Below, piece after piece: positions 34,825 through 44,640 of a stretch of 64,000 nt of DNA (position 1 is the first letter of the stretch; each line of letters opens with the position of its first letter). The stretch is taken from the NCBI RefSeq assembly GCF_000276665.1, contig NW_004955423.1, positions 2,639,659-2,703,658 on the forward strand, given 5' to 3'. The position numbers were made by a program, and so were the translations under genes. The notes under the pieces were generated by a model, which was not told the DNA's origin, did no database searches, and saw only the letters and a list, made by a program, of their open reading frames with translations. The stretch comes from Chinchilla lanigera. Taxonomy: Eukaryota > Chordata > Mammalia > Rodentia > Chinchillidae.

Positions 34825-35966
34825 ACGATGTGATAATAGTGTTCAAAGCAAAGTTTTATCAGGGCGATGAATAGCAATGTTTCTTTTACTGTAATCATTT
34901 AAAAAGTTGAAACTTGTACCATATATTTTAATCATCCTTTGTATAATTGAAATTTGAGATTTGTTTGTTTTTAAATAAATTCTTACTAATGGGAATTGAA
35001 TATTTTTCTCATGGAGAATGTAGTAAGGCTACTTAGGTGAACCACTTTGCATTCCTTTAAAAAAAAATTCTGTCTCTTCAAGTATAGTTAACATGGTTAA
35101 CAATTTATCACACTAATAAAAATCAAAGGCTTTTATAGATCCATGATAAAATTTCTGTTTGTAAATTGCTATACTTTGTAGTTATTGCTTCCATATAGTG
35201 TAGAGATAACACTGTAGTTTCTTATTTGCTACTTAAATTAGAGTATGAGTTGGAATGGCAAATCGGAGATTCTAGAACGTGTCGTTTTCTCACTTAGTGT
35301 TTAATGAGGTTTAGCTTTTTTTTCTTAAAACTGTAAGGTCAGCGTGGGATAAAGACTATTTAATATTTTATTAGAAAAATCACCCACTCTTTTTTCTTTT
35401 TTTCTTAAATCTGAGGTTGGGATCAACAGCTGTTCTACCACGGGGAGAGTAATTTGATGCAGTGGCATACATTTTTACCCTGGTCTGCTCATAGAGCAAA
35501 TTTGAAATGGTTGTTTTGGAAAATGTGCTATGAATTTCCCTCTAGACCTTCACACTGAAGCAGGCAGCTCAGCCGAGCAAATCCCTGGCACTTGATGTGA
35601 ATCTTTCCTAACGGAACTTTGATGCTGTGACTTGATGCCTTGAAATCAGCACAACAAAATGGTGCTTGAGGAGCTGTGTTTACTTTGATCATCTTTCAAC
35701 TTCTGTGCCCCAGCTTTACACAGGCTACAAATTGCTTTACCAGAGTTTTGAGGCTGAAGCCCATGGACTGTTTTTGTAGTCTGGTTGCTGTGGTGATTCT
35801 TAGCCTTCCATGAAACTCCCATCTCCAGGGAAACGGGAACCTTTGCAGCTGTCTCGACCTTTTTGGTGTGGTATCTGGTGGAGGTCTTCACCGAGCTTGT
35901 AGCCAGCCCAACAGCAATCAGTTTGTGTCAACAAATATGTGGAAACAGGGCATCTCATTCAGGATG
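34825..35966. other. Intronic stretch, nothing recognised
   Basis: No exon or repeat family recognised. Generally AT-rich until about 35440. Confidence 0.45.
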
Positions 35967-36240
35967 TGCTGAATTTAAAAACAAACAGCTCCCGTACTTA
36001 TCCTTCTTCCAAATCTCATAGGACCTTTGAAGCATCTCCAAGTCTAGCGAAAGGCAGAGCTAAGGGAGCCATGGAAATGTTGTTAGCTATGATATGATCA
36101 GTGCAAGAGTCAGGAGAGTGATGGAGGAAGTTTGTAGAGTTGCCAGGGGGAGAAGAAAGAAAGTGACGGCAAAGGCAAAGCCTAATGGGGCTTGTCTGTG
36201 TCCAGAGAGAGGATGGTTCAGGAGGAGGGTGTGGGCCAAG
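35967..36240. repeat. Local duplication, copy A (274 bp)
   Basis: Aligns end to end with 37219-37490. Both copies run from TGCTGAATTTAAAAAC to GGTGTGGGCCAAG. By eye there are about 14 substitutions and one 2-base gap, roughly 95% identity. Copy A is taken as the source because sequence on both sides continues without a repeat boundary. I recognise no repeat family in it. Confidence 0.93.
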
Positions 36241-36364
36241 CACTGGCTGGGAGGACCCTGAGGAAAGCTGAAACCTGAGCTTGGAGGACCGGATAGACAA
36301 GAGTTCCTTCTGTACAAATCAAGGGAATAGAGTAAAACAGTGGTGGTTTTAGAGGGTAGATGTA

Positions 36365-36600
36365 ATAATAGCTACCACTTATAGGCACTTACTGTGTGCC
36401 ACTCACTCTTCTAAATACTTATACAAATGACATGTTTAATCCTCTGACATTTGATGTAATAGGCACAATTACCATCCCCATGTTGAAACTGATGCTCACT
36501 GAGTTTTAACATACTCAAGGCTCTAAAGCTGGTAAGAGGAGAGCTGAGATTCCAGCCTAAAGTCTGGCTCTGAGTCACTGCTCTTAACCACGCGGTCAAA
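36365..36600 (-). mobile_element. MIR SINE, minus orientation, nearly full length
   Basis: AATAATAGCTACCACTTATA, GGCACTTACTGTGTGCCACT, CTAAAGCTGGTAAGAGGAGA, GCTGAGATTCCAGCC and GTCTGGCTCTGAGTCACTGC followed by TCTTAACCACGC give the MIR consensus order in reverse. Confidence 0.85.
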
Positions 36601-36824
36601 GTGCCTGTAATTTAGGAACGAAGGCAGCGTGACCCAAAGGATTGGGTTACAGGGAACGCTGGTCAACTTGGAAGAAAATGTAGGTCTTAGAAAAGATTAA
36701 ATTTTATTTTAGAAAGTGTTTGTTGGTTCATTTATTCATTCATTACATATTTATATGCTTCCCTCCAAGTGCCAGATATTGAACCAGGCTCTAAGGTGAA
36801 GAAAAGACAAGTTCCAGCCTCTCC

Positions 36825-37530
36825 TGTGTTAGTATACTTTCTGTCACTATAATGAAATACCCGAGAGAATCAACTTATGAAGAGAAAAGCATTAGTTTGG
36901 CTCATAATCTCCAGGCCTTGATTAATTAGCTTTGGGAAGCCATTGTGGCAGGACCACATGGTAGAGAAAACCACTCACCTTATGAGCTAGGAAGCAGGGA
37001 GAGTGAGGGGGAGAAAGGGGGGGGGGAGAAGGGGGGAGAAATGGGGAGAGGGGTAGAGAGGGGAAGAGCGGGGGAGAGGAAGAGACAGACAGACAGACAG
37101 ACAGAGACAGACGGGTCCCACAGTCCTTCCTGAGGACTTGCCTCCAGTGAACTAAGGACTCCTCCCTGGGCACTGTCTCCTAAAGATCTATAGTGTCTCC
37201 CAGTAGTGCCACTAAATTTGCTGAATTTAAAAACTAACAGCTCCTGTTCTTACCCTTTTTCCAAATCGCATAGGACCTTTGAAGCATCTCCAAGTCCAGT
37301 GAAAGGCAGAGTTAAGGGAGCCGTGGAACTGTTGTTAGCTATGATATGATCAGTGCGAGAGTTAGGAGAGTGATGGAGGAAGTTTGTAGAGTTGCCAGGG
37401 GGAGAAGAAAGAGTGACGGCAAAGGCAAAGCCTAATGGGGCTTGTCTGTGTCCAGAGAGAGGATGGTTCAGGACGAGGGTGTGGGCCAAGCTTCCTGAGG
37501 GACATTCATCATCCAAACTCTAGCACTTCC
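36825..37530 (-). mobile_element. LTR-like element, minus orientation, interrupted by duplication copy B
   Basis: The left part, 36825-37216, starts AGTATACTTTCTGTCACTAT and AATGAAATACCCGAGAGAAT, with GGCAGGACCACATGGTAGAG. This resembles the antisense 3' region of MaLR-type LTRs. The right part, about 37491-37530, has GAGGGACATTCATCATCCAA and ACTCTAGCACTTCC, the expected other end. The 272-base duplicated segment lies between them. Within the left part are a GGGGA-rich tract at about 37005-37075 and a (CAGA)n run at about 37084-37107. Confidence 0.6.
37219..37490. repeat. Local duplication, copy B (272 bp), inserted in an LTR
   Basis: Second copy of 35967-36240 in direct orientation, 1,252 bases downstream. 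It splits an LTR-like element, so it is the younger, inserted copy. No poly(A) tail or target-site duplication was seen at its edges, which argues against retrotransposition. Confidence 0.9.
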
Positions 37531-37731
37531 TCTGAGATACTTTTTAGGTATGAAGTTAATATAAGGCAGTGGATGGTAAATACTGTAAAAGAAGGGTCAG
37601 TAGGACATAGGTCAGGAGCATTTGCTGGAAGGAGCTTCCTTCTGGGAGCACTGATAACATGAAGGTTTTTTAAAAAGCATGATGTTTTTATTTTTTCCTG
37701 TGAAAAGAACAAAACTGATTCTATGTGAGGA

Positions 37732-37800
37732 CTGGGGGTGTAGTTCAATGGTAGGTGTTTGCTTAGCAAGTGCAAGACCCTAGGTTGGATCCTTAGCCCC
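37732..37800 (+). mobile_element. ID SINE, old copy
   Basis: CTGGGGGTGTAGTTCAATGG, TGCTTAGCAAGTGCAAGACC and CTAGGTTGGATCCTTAGCCC: diverged ID body with a C-rich rather than A-rich 3' part. Confidence 0.8.
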
Positions 37801-38129
37801 CTCCAGCCCCCAAATCCTATGTTAAAATATGAACCTTGAATTTAATTTGTTGATATGTACTTCTACTTCTTTCTAAAAAGGGTTGAAAAATAAAATTTGC
37901 TGAATTTGCATGTAGTTCACCTTTGAAAATTTGCAGATCACAGTACAGCAGTGTATCCACTTTATAAACAACTGTGGTTTAGAGGGGTTCTGGGGTAGTG
38001 AGTGGAGGATGCTTCCAAGAAACAAAAGAGTCTGAGAAGACTACAAGAGGTTGATCATTGTAGGGGAAAGTTGAGAACCTGTCTGTAGCGAAGCATTAAT
38101 TTTTAATTGTGGGACAATCAGATTAAGGC

Positions 38130-38330
38130 TTTCCACAGATTAACTTTTATTCTACATAATAACTCAGAAAGCTAGGTACTCATCATGCTTTTTAATCAAA
38201 GAAACGGAGGGTGAGGACCGAGGGGTGAGTCAACTTTCCCAAAGTCATACAGCTGAGGGAGCTATTGGAGTTGGAGTTGAACACAAGGGGTCCAGCAATG
38301 CCCACTGTCATTCATTACACTATGTTGATG
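38130..38330 (-). mobile_element. MIR SINE, minus orientation
   Basis: AATCAAAGAAACGGAGGGTG, AGTCAACTTTCCCAAAGTCA and TACAGCTGAGGGAGCTATTG, followed by the TTCATTACACTATGTTG end, match MIR reversed. Confidence 0.7.
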
Positions 38331-38450
38331 GTCACGTTTCACTTTATGGATTCTATTTTAAGGGATAAGGTATTGATCAAAAGGTGGTCCATTAGATTCT
38401 AGATCTTCTCCTTTCCTCCCGTTTCTCCCTTTCCCTTTTCTTTCTTTCTT

Positions 38451-38630
38451 GTACCGGGAATTGAACCTAGGGCCTTTGTACAGAGATACATCCCCAGGTG
38501 TTTTACATTTTTTGTTTTGAGACAGGGTCTTGCTAATTCTGCTAAGTTACCCAGGCTGGGGTGAAACTTGTGACTGTCCTGCCACAGCCTCCCAGAGTGC
38601 TGGGGCTACAGGGAGACTCCATCCCATCAG
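38451..38630 (-). mobile_element. B1-ID composite SINE, minus orientation
   Basis: 38451-38500 is an antisense ID 3' part (GTACCGGGAATTGAACCTAG, GATACATCCCCAGG). 38512-38625 is an antisense B1 (TTTTGAGACAGGGTCTTGCT, AAGTTACCCAGGCTGG, CTGGGGCTACAGGG). The central ID region is shortened. Confidence 0.85.
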
Positions 38631-39659
38631 TCTAGATTCTAAGTCGTTCTTAGAGTAGTTTGAGGCCACTGTGAGAACCCTTTGCTCAACTAGATATTTG
38701 TCCCAAGACAGACATACTCATTTTTTTCATCCATATTTCATTTCTTGGTACTGACTGGGAGCCTTCCATGGTGAGTGGAAAATTAATAGAAGAGGAAACA
38801 AATATCACACAATTTTGCTAGTTGTCAGCTCTGGTTAGAAAGTTTGCCTAAGGATGTGGAAACTGATGGCTAGATTGTGTCACTAACAGCCTTTGTCTGG
38901 TTTCTGTCTTTAAACAAGGGGTGTTCATCTGAAGTCATCTGGAAAATGTAACTCCTTATCTTTCTTTGAGATAATGGTAACATTTTCCTTATATTTTAGA
39001 GTTTATAAATAATTAACCTTACAATAAATATAAATTATTTAACCTCAGCATTTTTAGTGTTATTGGCCTCTTTTCAGGTTGGGAGAAATTTAATTTAATA
39101 TTTTATGAAGCAAAACAGCTTGTTCAAAACTAGTTCATTGTAGAATCTGAATTCAGAAGCAAGACACATCAAGCTCCCTAAGACTCACATTTCCCCGACA
39201 CCGACAGGGACGACCTCAATCTATAGCAGGTTTCCAAACTCTTTCGGAAATACTGAAGAACTGTCATCACTTCCTTATTAGAGCTCATCATTTTCTTTTG
39301 ACAAAATTACTGTTGAGAAACATTCTCAAGGACTTTACCAAGTACAATACACGGATTTTAGAAGACTGAGGAAACATCTTTAGAGAAGAAGTGAAATGGG
39401 AAAGCAGTGAAGAGATTCTGAAAGTTTAACGAATTCATAATGAAGTCAGTGAAAAACTAGATTCTAGGGTCAGAGGGAACTTAGTGATCACTCTCCAGAT
39501 TCTCCTTGGTTTATGAATTTTATCCCTAAAATATCTCTGATAATTGGTCATCTGGCCAATCCAAGTTGTTCAGAAATTATGCGGAAGAAGGAAATTTGTC
39601 ATGGTGACAGATTTTAGCCTGCTTCCTAGCAGCAGTTTAGGTCACTTTGTATGGGAAAC

Positions 39660-39895
39660 CTATGCCAGCTCAAGCTGTGTCCCCTACTCCTGACATCCTC
39701 TTCCTCTCCATATATCCAGCACCGTCACAGTGTTGTATTGAAATCTGCCCTTTGTGTGTGTGTCTTCCTGCTGGACTGTGAGCAAGGTGAGGAAGGATAG
39801 GTGGCCTGTCACTTACCTTTCTATTGTCAGTAACTGACCCAGTGCCGGGCATAAACTGTAAAAGGAACTTAACAAATGCTGCTTGAATAAATGAA
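39660..39895 (+). mobile_element. L2 LINE 3' end
   Basis: CTTCCTGCTGGACTGTGAGC, GTAACTGACCCAGTGCCGGG and CATAAACTGTAAAAGGAACT, then TGCTTGAATAAATGAA, match the L2 3' terminus including its TGAATAAATGA-like end. Confidence 0.75.
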
Positions 39896-40152
39896 AAAAA
39901 TGCATAGGAAGCACAGGTGCTTGGGCTGAAGCTTGCTTAGTGTATGGCAAAGCTTTGGATGCTTTGGATCCAAAGCCTTGAGGATTGATGTGCCTTTTCA
40001 GCCTTTTAAGATAACAATGAATTCCTTGGAGTACTGGATGAAAGTCTTTTCTAAAAAAATTTTCTTTTATACTAGATTGGTCTGGTCTTCTGTCTTGTAT
40101 GAAAGTTCAGACTGCATTTCATTGTCATAAAATATACATAATGTGAAAACCT

Positions 40153-40455
40153 ACCCTTGTGACTGTTCATGTTCGATGTCAACCTGACTGGATTAAGGGA
40201 TGCCTAGGTAACTGGTAAACATTATTTCTGGATGTGTCTGTGAGGGTGTTCCTGGAAGAGGTTAGCATTTGAGTTCATGAGCATCACAAACAGTAAGGAA
40301 GACCTACATTCAGTGCTGGCAGGCACCAGCCAGCTCACTGAGCCCACACAGGCTCTCCTGGTTGTCCAGCTTGTAGGTGGTACATCATGGGACTTTGCTG
40401 CCTCCACAGTCCTATGAATGAGTTCCCACAATAAAATCCCTCTTATACCAATGCT
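40153..40455 (+). mobile_element. LTR-like ancient repeat, nested in L1
   Basis: TGTCAACCTGACTGGATTAA, GGGATGCCTAGGTAACTGGT, GGATGTGTCTGTGAGGGTGT and CTCCACAGTCCTATGAATGA, ending near AATAAAATCCCTCTTATACC. This is a common mammalian LTR-like consensus with a polyadenylation-type signal near its end. I do not assign a family name. A related antisense piece is at 63300-63372. Confidence 0.55.
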
Positions 40456-40980
40456 CCTCTAGGAGGATGGAATTACATCCCAGTAAATCCATCACAAGAT
40501 TGAGACCACTGTAAGCTGAAAATGCATTTAATGCACCTAACCTACTGAACATCGGCTCAGTAACAGCTGTTCTTAGTATTGGCTGTTACCCTCCATCTTG
40601 TGGCTGACTGGGAGCTGCAGCTTTCTGCCACTGCCCAGCATCACCAGAGAGCATCGTGCCACATCTCATCAGCCTGGGAAAAGATCAACCTTCAAAATTC
40701 AAACCAAGAGCTGGGTGTGGTGGCACATGCCTATAATCTCAACCTCTTAGGAGGCTAAGGCAGGAGGATGACAAGTTTGAGCCCATCCTAGCAAACTTAA
40801 TGAGGTCCTGTCTCAAAATAAGAATAAAAAAGGGGCTGGAGATGTAGCTCAGTTTGAAGCACCTGGCTTCAATCCCCAGTGCTGTCTCACCCCAGCTGAG
40901 GTATGATTTCTAACTGAATGTATATCAGTAACTTGGGGGCCTTCTCTATAAGATAGTTATGTTTCTCTGCAGGACCCTGA
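40456..40980 (-). mobile_element. Tigger-like TcMar DNA transposon fossil, split by a B1-ID
   Basis: ATCCCAGTAAATCCATCACA, TGAAAATGCATTTAATGCAC, CTAACCTACTGAACATC, GTGGCTGACTGGGAGCTGCA and GGGAAAAGATCAACCTTCAA appear before the B1-ID, and TATGATTTCTAACTGAATGT continues after it at about 40901. The text follows a known Tigger-type consensus read toward its end; subfamily not determined. Confidence 0.6.
40711..40895 (+). mobile_element. B1-ID composite SINE inside the Tigger-like fossil
   Basis: B1: GCTGGGTGTGGTGGCACATG, CTAAGGCAGGAGGATGACAA and GGTCCTGTCTCAAAATAAG. Linker AATAAAAAA, then ID: GGGGCTGGAGATGTAGCTCA and GGCTTCAATCCCCAGTGCTG, with part of the ID middle deleted. Confidence 0.87.
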
Positions 40981-41350
40981 TACAATTATTTTAAAGTGTA
41001 TAGTTTAGTGACATTTGTATATTCACAGTGTTGTACAGTCACTACCACTATCTTGCTCCAGAACTTTTTCATCACCCAAAAAAGAAACCCCATGCCAGTT
41101 AGTAGTAACTTTTTGTTCACCTGTCCCCAGCCCCCGAAGCTTCCAGTCTACTTTCTATTCTGTGGATTTGTTGGTTCTGAACTTTTCAAAGCAATATAAT
41201 CATACAGCATATGCCCTTTTGGCCTGGCTTGTTTCACATTGCTTTTTGTTTGTAAGGTTTCTCCATGTTCTATCATGTATTAGTGCTTCTTCCCTTTTTA
41301 TGGCTGACTAATCTTTTATTGCATGGGTTTTACCATGTTTTATTTATTTC

Positions 41351-41435
41351 TTTTTTGGGGGAGGTACTAGAAACTGAACTCAGGACCTTGCACTTGCCAG
41401 GCAGGTGCTGTGCTGCTGAGCTATATCCCTGGCCC
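41351..41435 (-). mobile_element. ID SINE, minus orientation
   Basis: GGTACTAGAAACTGAACTCA, GGACCTTGCACTTGCCAGGC and TGCTGAGCTATATCCCTGGC with a T-run on the left. Confidence 0.9.
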
Positions 41436-44400
41436 AATTTTAAATAACATTTTTATAGAGAGATTTGTTATATTATGAACCAGACTTCTTTTTCTCTGCT
41501 TGAACATCACAAACCGAATTTCAACTACTTCTATGATATTCTAGTAACTTTGTCATAATTAAATTTACAACCAAGGCCTGAATATTTTGTAATGTACTTC
41601 TCAACCCCTTCTACTTTTCTCTTTTGGGCTCTAATTACTGCTTATTAGTGGTATAAGTATGAGTTCTGAGGCAGAATCACAGACCATGCTAGTTTCACTA
41701 AAATGAGAAACAAAGAACTAGGAGCTATTGATTTAATAAGCATTAGTGGCTTGACCAACTTAGAAAATAGAGCTTAAGCAGTATGACCTTGATATCTTTT
41801 AGGACATTCCTGACTGTGGTCAGAATTAGAAAATTCTTTAGCAACATATTATGAAAGGGTAGGTTGGACCTTTTTCCATTTACATGGGAGACCAAGCCTT
41901 TGCAGTATTTTTACTCTTTAAATACAAACACTCCTCTTTTTGTTTAGCAGCTTAGTCAAGTATCTGAATGTCTTCCATGTTAATCACACTGAATAGAATT
42001 CAAATAGTAGAAAACTCATCTTAGGTCTAAAAAATGAGACTAGGCATAAAAATAAAAATTAAGGCACAGTTAGTATTTCCCTATATTAATGTGGAACCTC
42101 ATATTTCCCAATGTCACATGTGGGAAACAAAAACTTTTAAGTATTCACATGGAAGATAATTTATATCTTCTCTTTTTCTGTTGCTCAGTTACCCTCACAA
42201 ATTCCCAATCATACGAACTGACTTATCAGGGTTTAAATGTGCAGACTGTGTGCATAAAGCTTTGACAGGACTGTAGTGCCTTGTTGCTGGGAAATGAATG
42301 ACTGGTCTTGTACTAGTTATATAACCTGAAAATCCATTAGATTGTGCTGAAATTTACATTTATTTCATTCTGAGGTAAAACCCACTCCAAGTTCCTGCCA
42401 TGACCCTCAGTTGTGATTTCCTTGTAAAGAGATGTCCACGGGATCATTGTGCAGACCTCACACAATTGAGATCTTTTGCTTATTTCTTTAACTTTTTATT
42501 TTCCTTTTTTCCATTTTGTTTAGTAGAATCACTTGAAGGGTCCTTAAGGTAATAGAGCAGCAATGGCAAACCTTTTAGAGATTTCAGTGATGACAAACAG
42601 CTGGTTACGGCCTGTGTGCCATAGGTTCGCCACCACTGTTAATAACTATAATAACTTCATTACCAAGTATCCTACTCTTTATTATATCTGTGTTCCTTTC
42701 CAATCAGAACATATGTATTGAACTGCCTCAAGAAAATATGAAATTTAAACCTTTGAAGGCTGCTGTAAGAAGATATTGTTCCATTCTAGACACTTATCAG
42801 CTGCAACATGACAAATTCCACAGGCAGCTTTTGACGCCTTCCCCTTGGCTTTCCCTGCTGATAGGTTCTTCACCCTGAAAAGGCATTGCAGGGCTCGATG
42901 AAAGTGAATTGTGTGGAGGAAAATAGGTAAAACTCCCAAGCGCTAATGGAAACATTACAAACTGCACTTACCCCCTTGTGCATGAGGCTATTCTGACACA
43001 GTTTATTGTCTGAATTAAAAGCATTTACAATTCCATATTTCTAAAAGACGGTGGAACATTTGATCAAAGAAAATAAGAATTTTTCAGGAAAATTCTCCCC
43101 TGCACAGATTCTCCAGTGGTTTAGTCTGAGTTACTTTTTCTCCTTCTATCAAGACTGGTCATGTAATATTGAAACTAAAGTTCCTCTAAAAATATTTCCT
43201 TAAAATCATAACCTGGCTGGAGCAGGATACCCTGAGGGGGCCAGGACTGTGAACTTTGGGAGTTGTTTTTGTTACAGCTGTCAAAGGAAACCAGACTTCA
43301 CAGAATCCCCATGGTTTTCCTTCCCTGACCAGGATTAGTTCCCTTAGAGAGTAATTCAGCCTAATCCGCATATGTACGGGAGCCTGCGGAGTTCAAGGAA
43401 TGATTGGTTTGCACCTGTGCCAATCCTGTGCTTGGTAGAAATCCAGAAGAAAGTATATTTCTACAGACTCCCAGAGCCTTATGTTCTTGTGGCCCTCATG
43501 CTCCTGGGGTTATGATTCTACAATGAAGTATCAGAGACACACTTGATTGTGGTTGGGAGATTGAAATGATTACTCCAGTTCCCAGGTTATATAGGAGGTG
43601 GGTTCTTGCTATGCCTGTTTTCCAAACCAACTTTGGGTGATCACACTAGTGATTTTCTGAAATTCCATTCCCCACAGTAGTGACACATAGGCCCTCCTAA
43701 CATGTGGTTTACTAAACACATTATAAAAACTGGTTTACTTAACAGATAGTGAAAACAATTTCAAACCCATTATAAAAGTAGAATTGAGAGGAAATTAATG
43801 TGCACATAGTTATATAGAGCTTTTGGTTATATATTAGAAGCAATAATAAAGTGATTGGAATGAATCTGTTTATTAAAGTGAAAGGGAATATAAAAAAGAC
43901 AAAAGCAAAATTTTCCCACCTTAGTGTTGTGTTCCTTCAATTTGCTTAGAATTTCAATTTCTAACTGTTTTAATACTCTGTATTGCCTGAATGAAAACCA
44001 TTTAAAATTCTGTGCCTTTAAAAAATAGTGGAATGTTTGATCAAACATTATTAGTTCCTGTTATCTAGCCTTGAGAAAGAGAATATATTTAAAATATTTT
44101 TTTCACATTATACATATTTAAATTTGCATAACTGTTAGAGAAGAACTTTGCATTTTCATTTTTACCTTGTACAGACCTTGTACATATAAAGGCTGTTCTA
44201 CCCTTTCCTGTACACACAGAAGAGGATGACAGTCATGATGTTTATTCATACAAAGCCTGGATGTGGCTTTTGAATCCTCTCCAACATAGGTCCAGGCAGC
44301 CTGTAGTATTCATTTTGGTGATTATAATCTATTTGCTTTTCATGACTGTTTTAATGTTTCCTCTTGAACTTGATAATGAAGTTAAGGTTTTCTTTCTAGA

Positions 44401-44490
44401 TGTTCCCTCTTTTGGCCAGAAAAACGGGACAGTATGTCTTTGGAACCATTATTTAAGTTTCACTGATAAATTTTATTGCTTCTTATATTC
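41436..44490. other. Intronic stretch with one MITE; otherwise unrecognised
   Basis: Apart from the MITE at 42558-42638, no exon or known repeat was recognised. Two diverged ~65-base direct repeats are visible, 43006-43070 and 43976-44043 (both containing CTGAAT-AAAA-CATTTA and GGAA-(A/G)TTTGATCAAA). Confidence 0.45.
42558..42638 (+). mobile_element. Short hAT-like MITE, copy 2 (81 bp)
   Basis: CAGCAATGGCAAACCTTTTA at the left, TTCAGTGATGACAAACAGCT inside and GGTTCGCCACCACTG at the right. Same length and orientation as copy 1. The flanking 8-mers, TAATAGAG and TTAATAAC, do not match cleanly, so this copy is older or has a damaged junction. Confidence 0.87.
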
Positions 44491-44494
44491 ATTT

Positions 44495-44640
44495 TTCAGA
44501 AGACTTGTTGATTGCTTACTAGACGCCTGGCCTGGTGCTAGGTCCAAGGTTGCAGAAATGAGTGTGACTCAATTTCTGCCTTTGAAGCATGCCTCATTGA
44601 AGGTTTTACAATATGTCAGGGAAGACGGATGTCTAAACTG
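44495..44640 (+). mobile_element. L2 LINE fragment
   Basis: GACTTGTTGATTGCTTACTA, CCTGGCCTGGTGCTAGGTCC and AATTTCTGCCTTTGAAGCAT match the common L2-type segment with a degraded 5' part. Confidence 0.6.

Larger units (their letters stand above)
40110..41350 (-). mobile_element. Ancient LINE-1 3' end, minus orientation, split by nested insertions
   Basis: The left part, 40110-40152 (CATTGTCATAAAATATACAT, AATGTGAAAACCTACC), and the right part, 40985-41350 (TTTAAAGTGTATAGTTTAGT, ATTCACAGTGTTGTACAGTC, CTCCAGAACTTTTTCATC, TCTCCATGTTCTATCATGT), are contiguous parts of one antisense L1M 3' UTR. The 0.83 kb between them is made of later insertions. Confidence 0.8.

Noticed and set aside
36016..36317. 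Pair of similar minus open frames at 36016-36317 and 37250-37516 as a duplicated gene
   Set aside because: Their similarity is explained by the 0.27-kb DNA duplication; frames are short and there is no coding signature.
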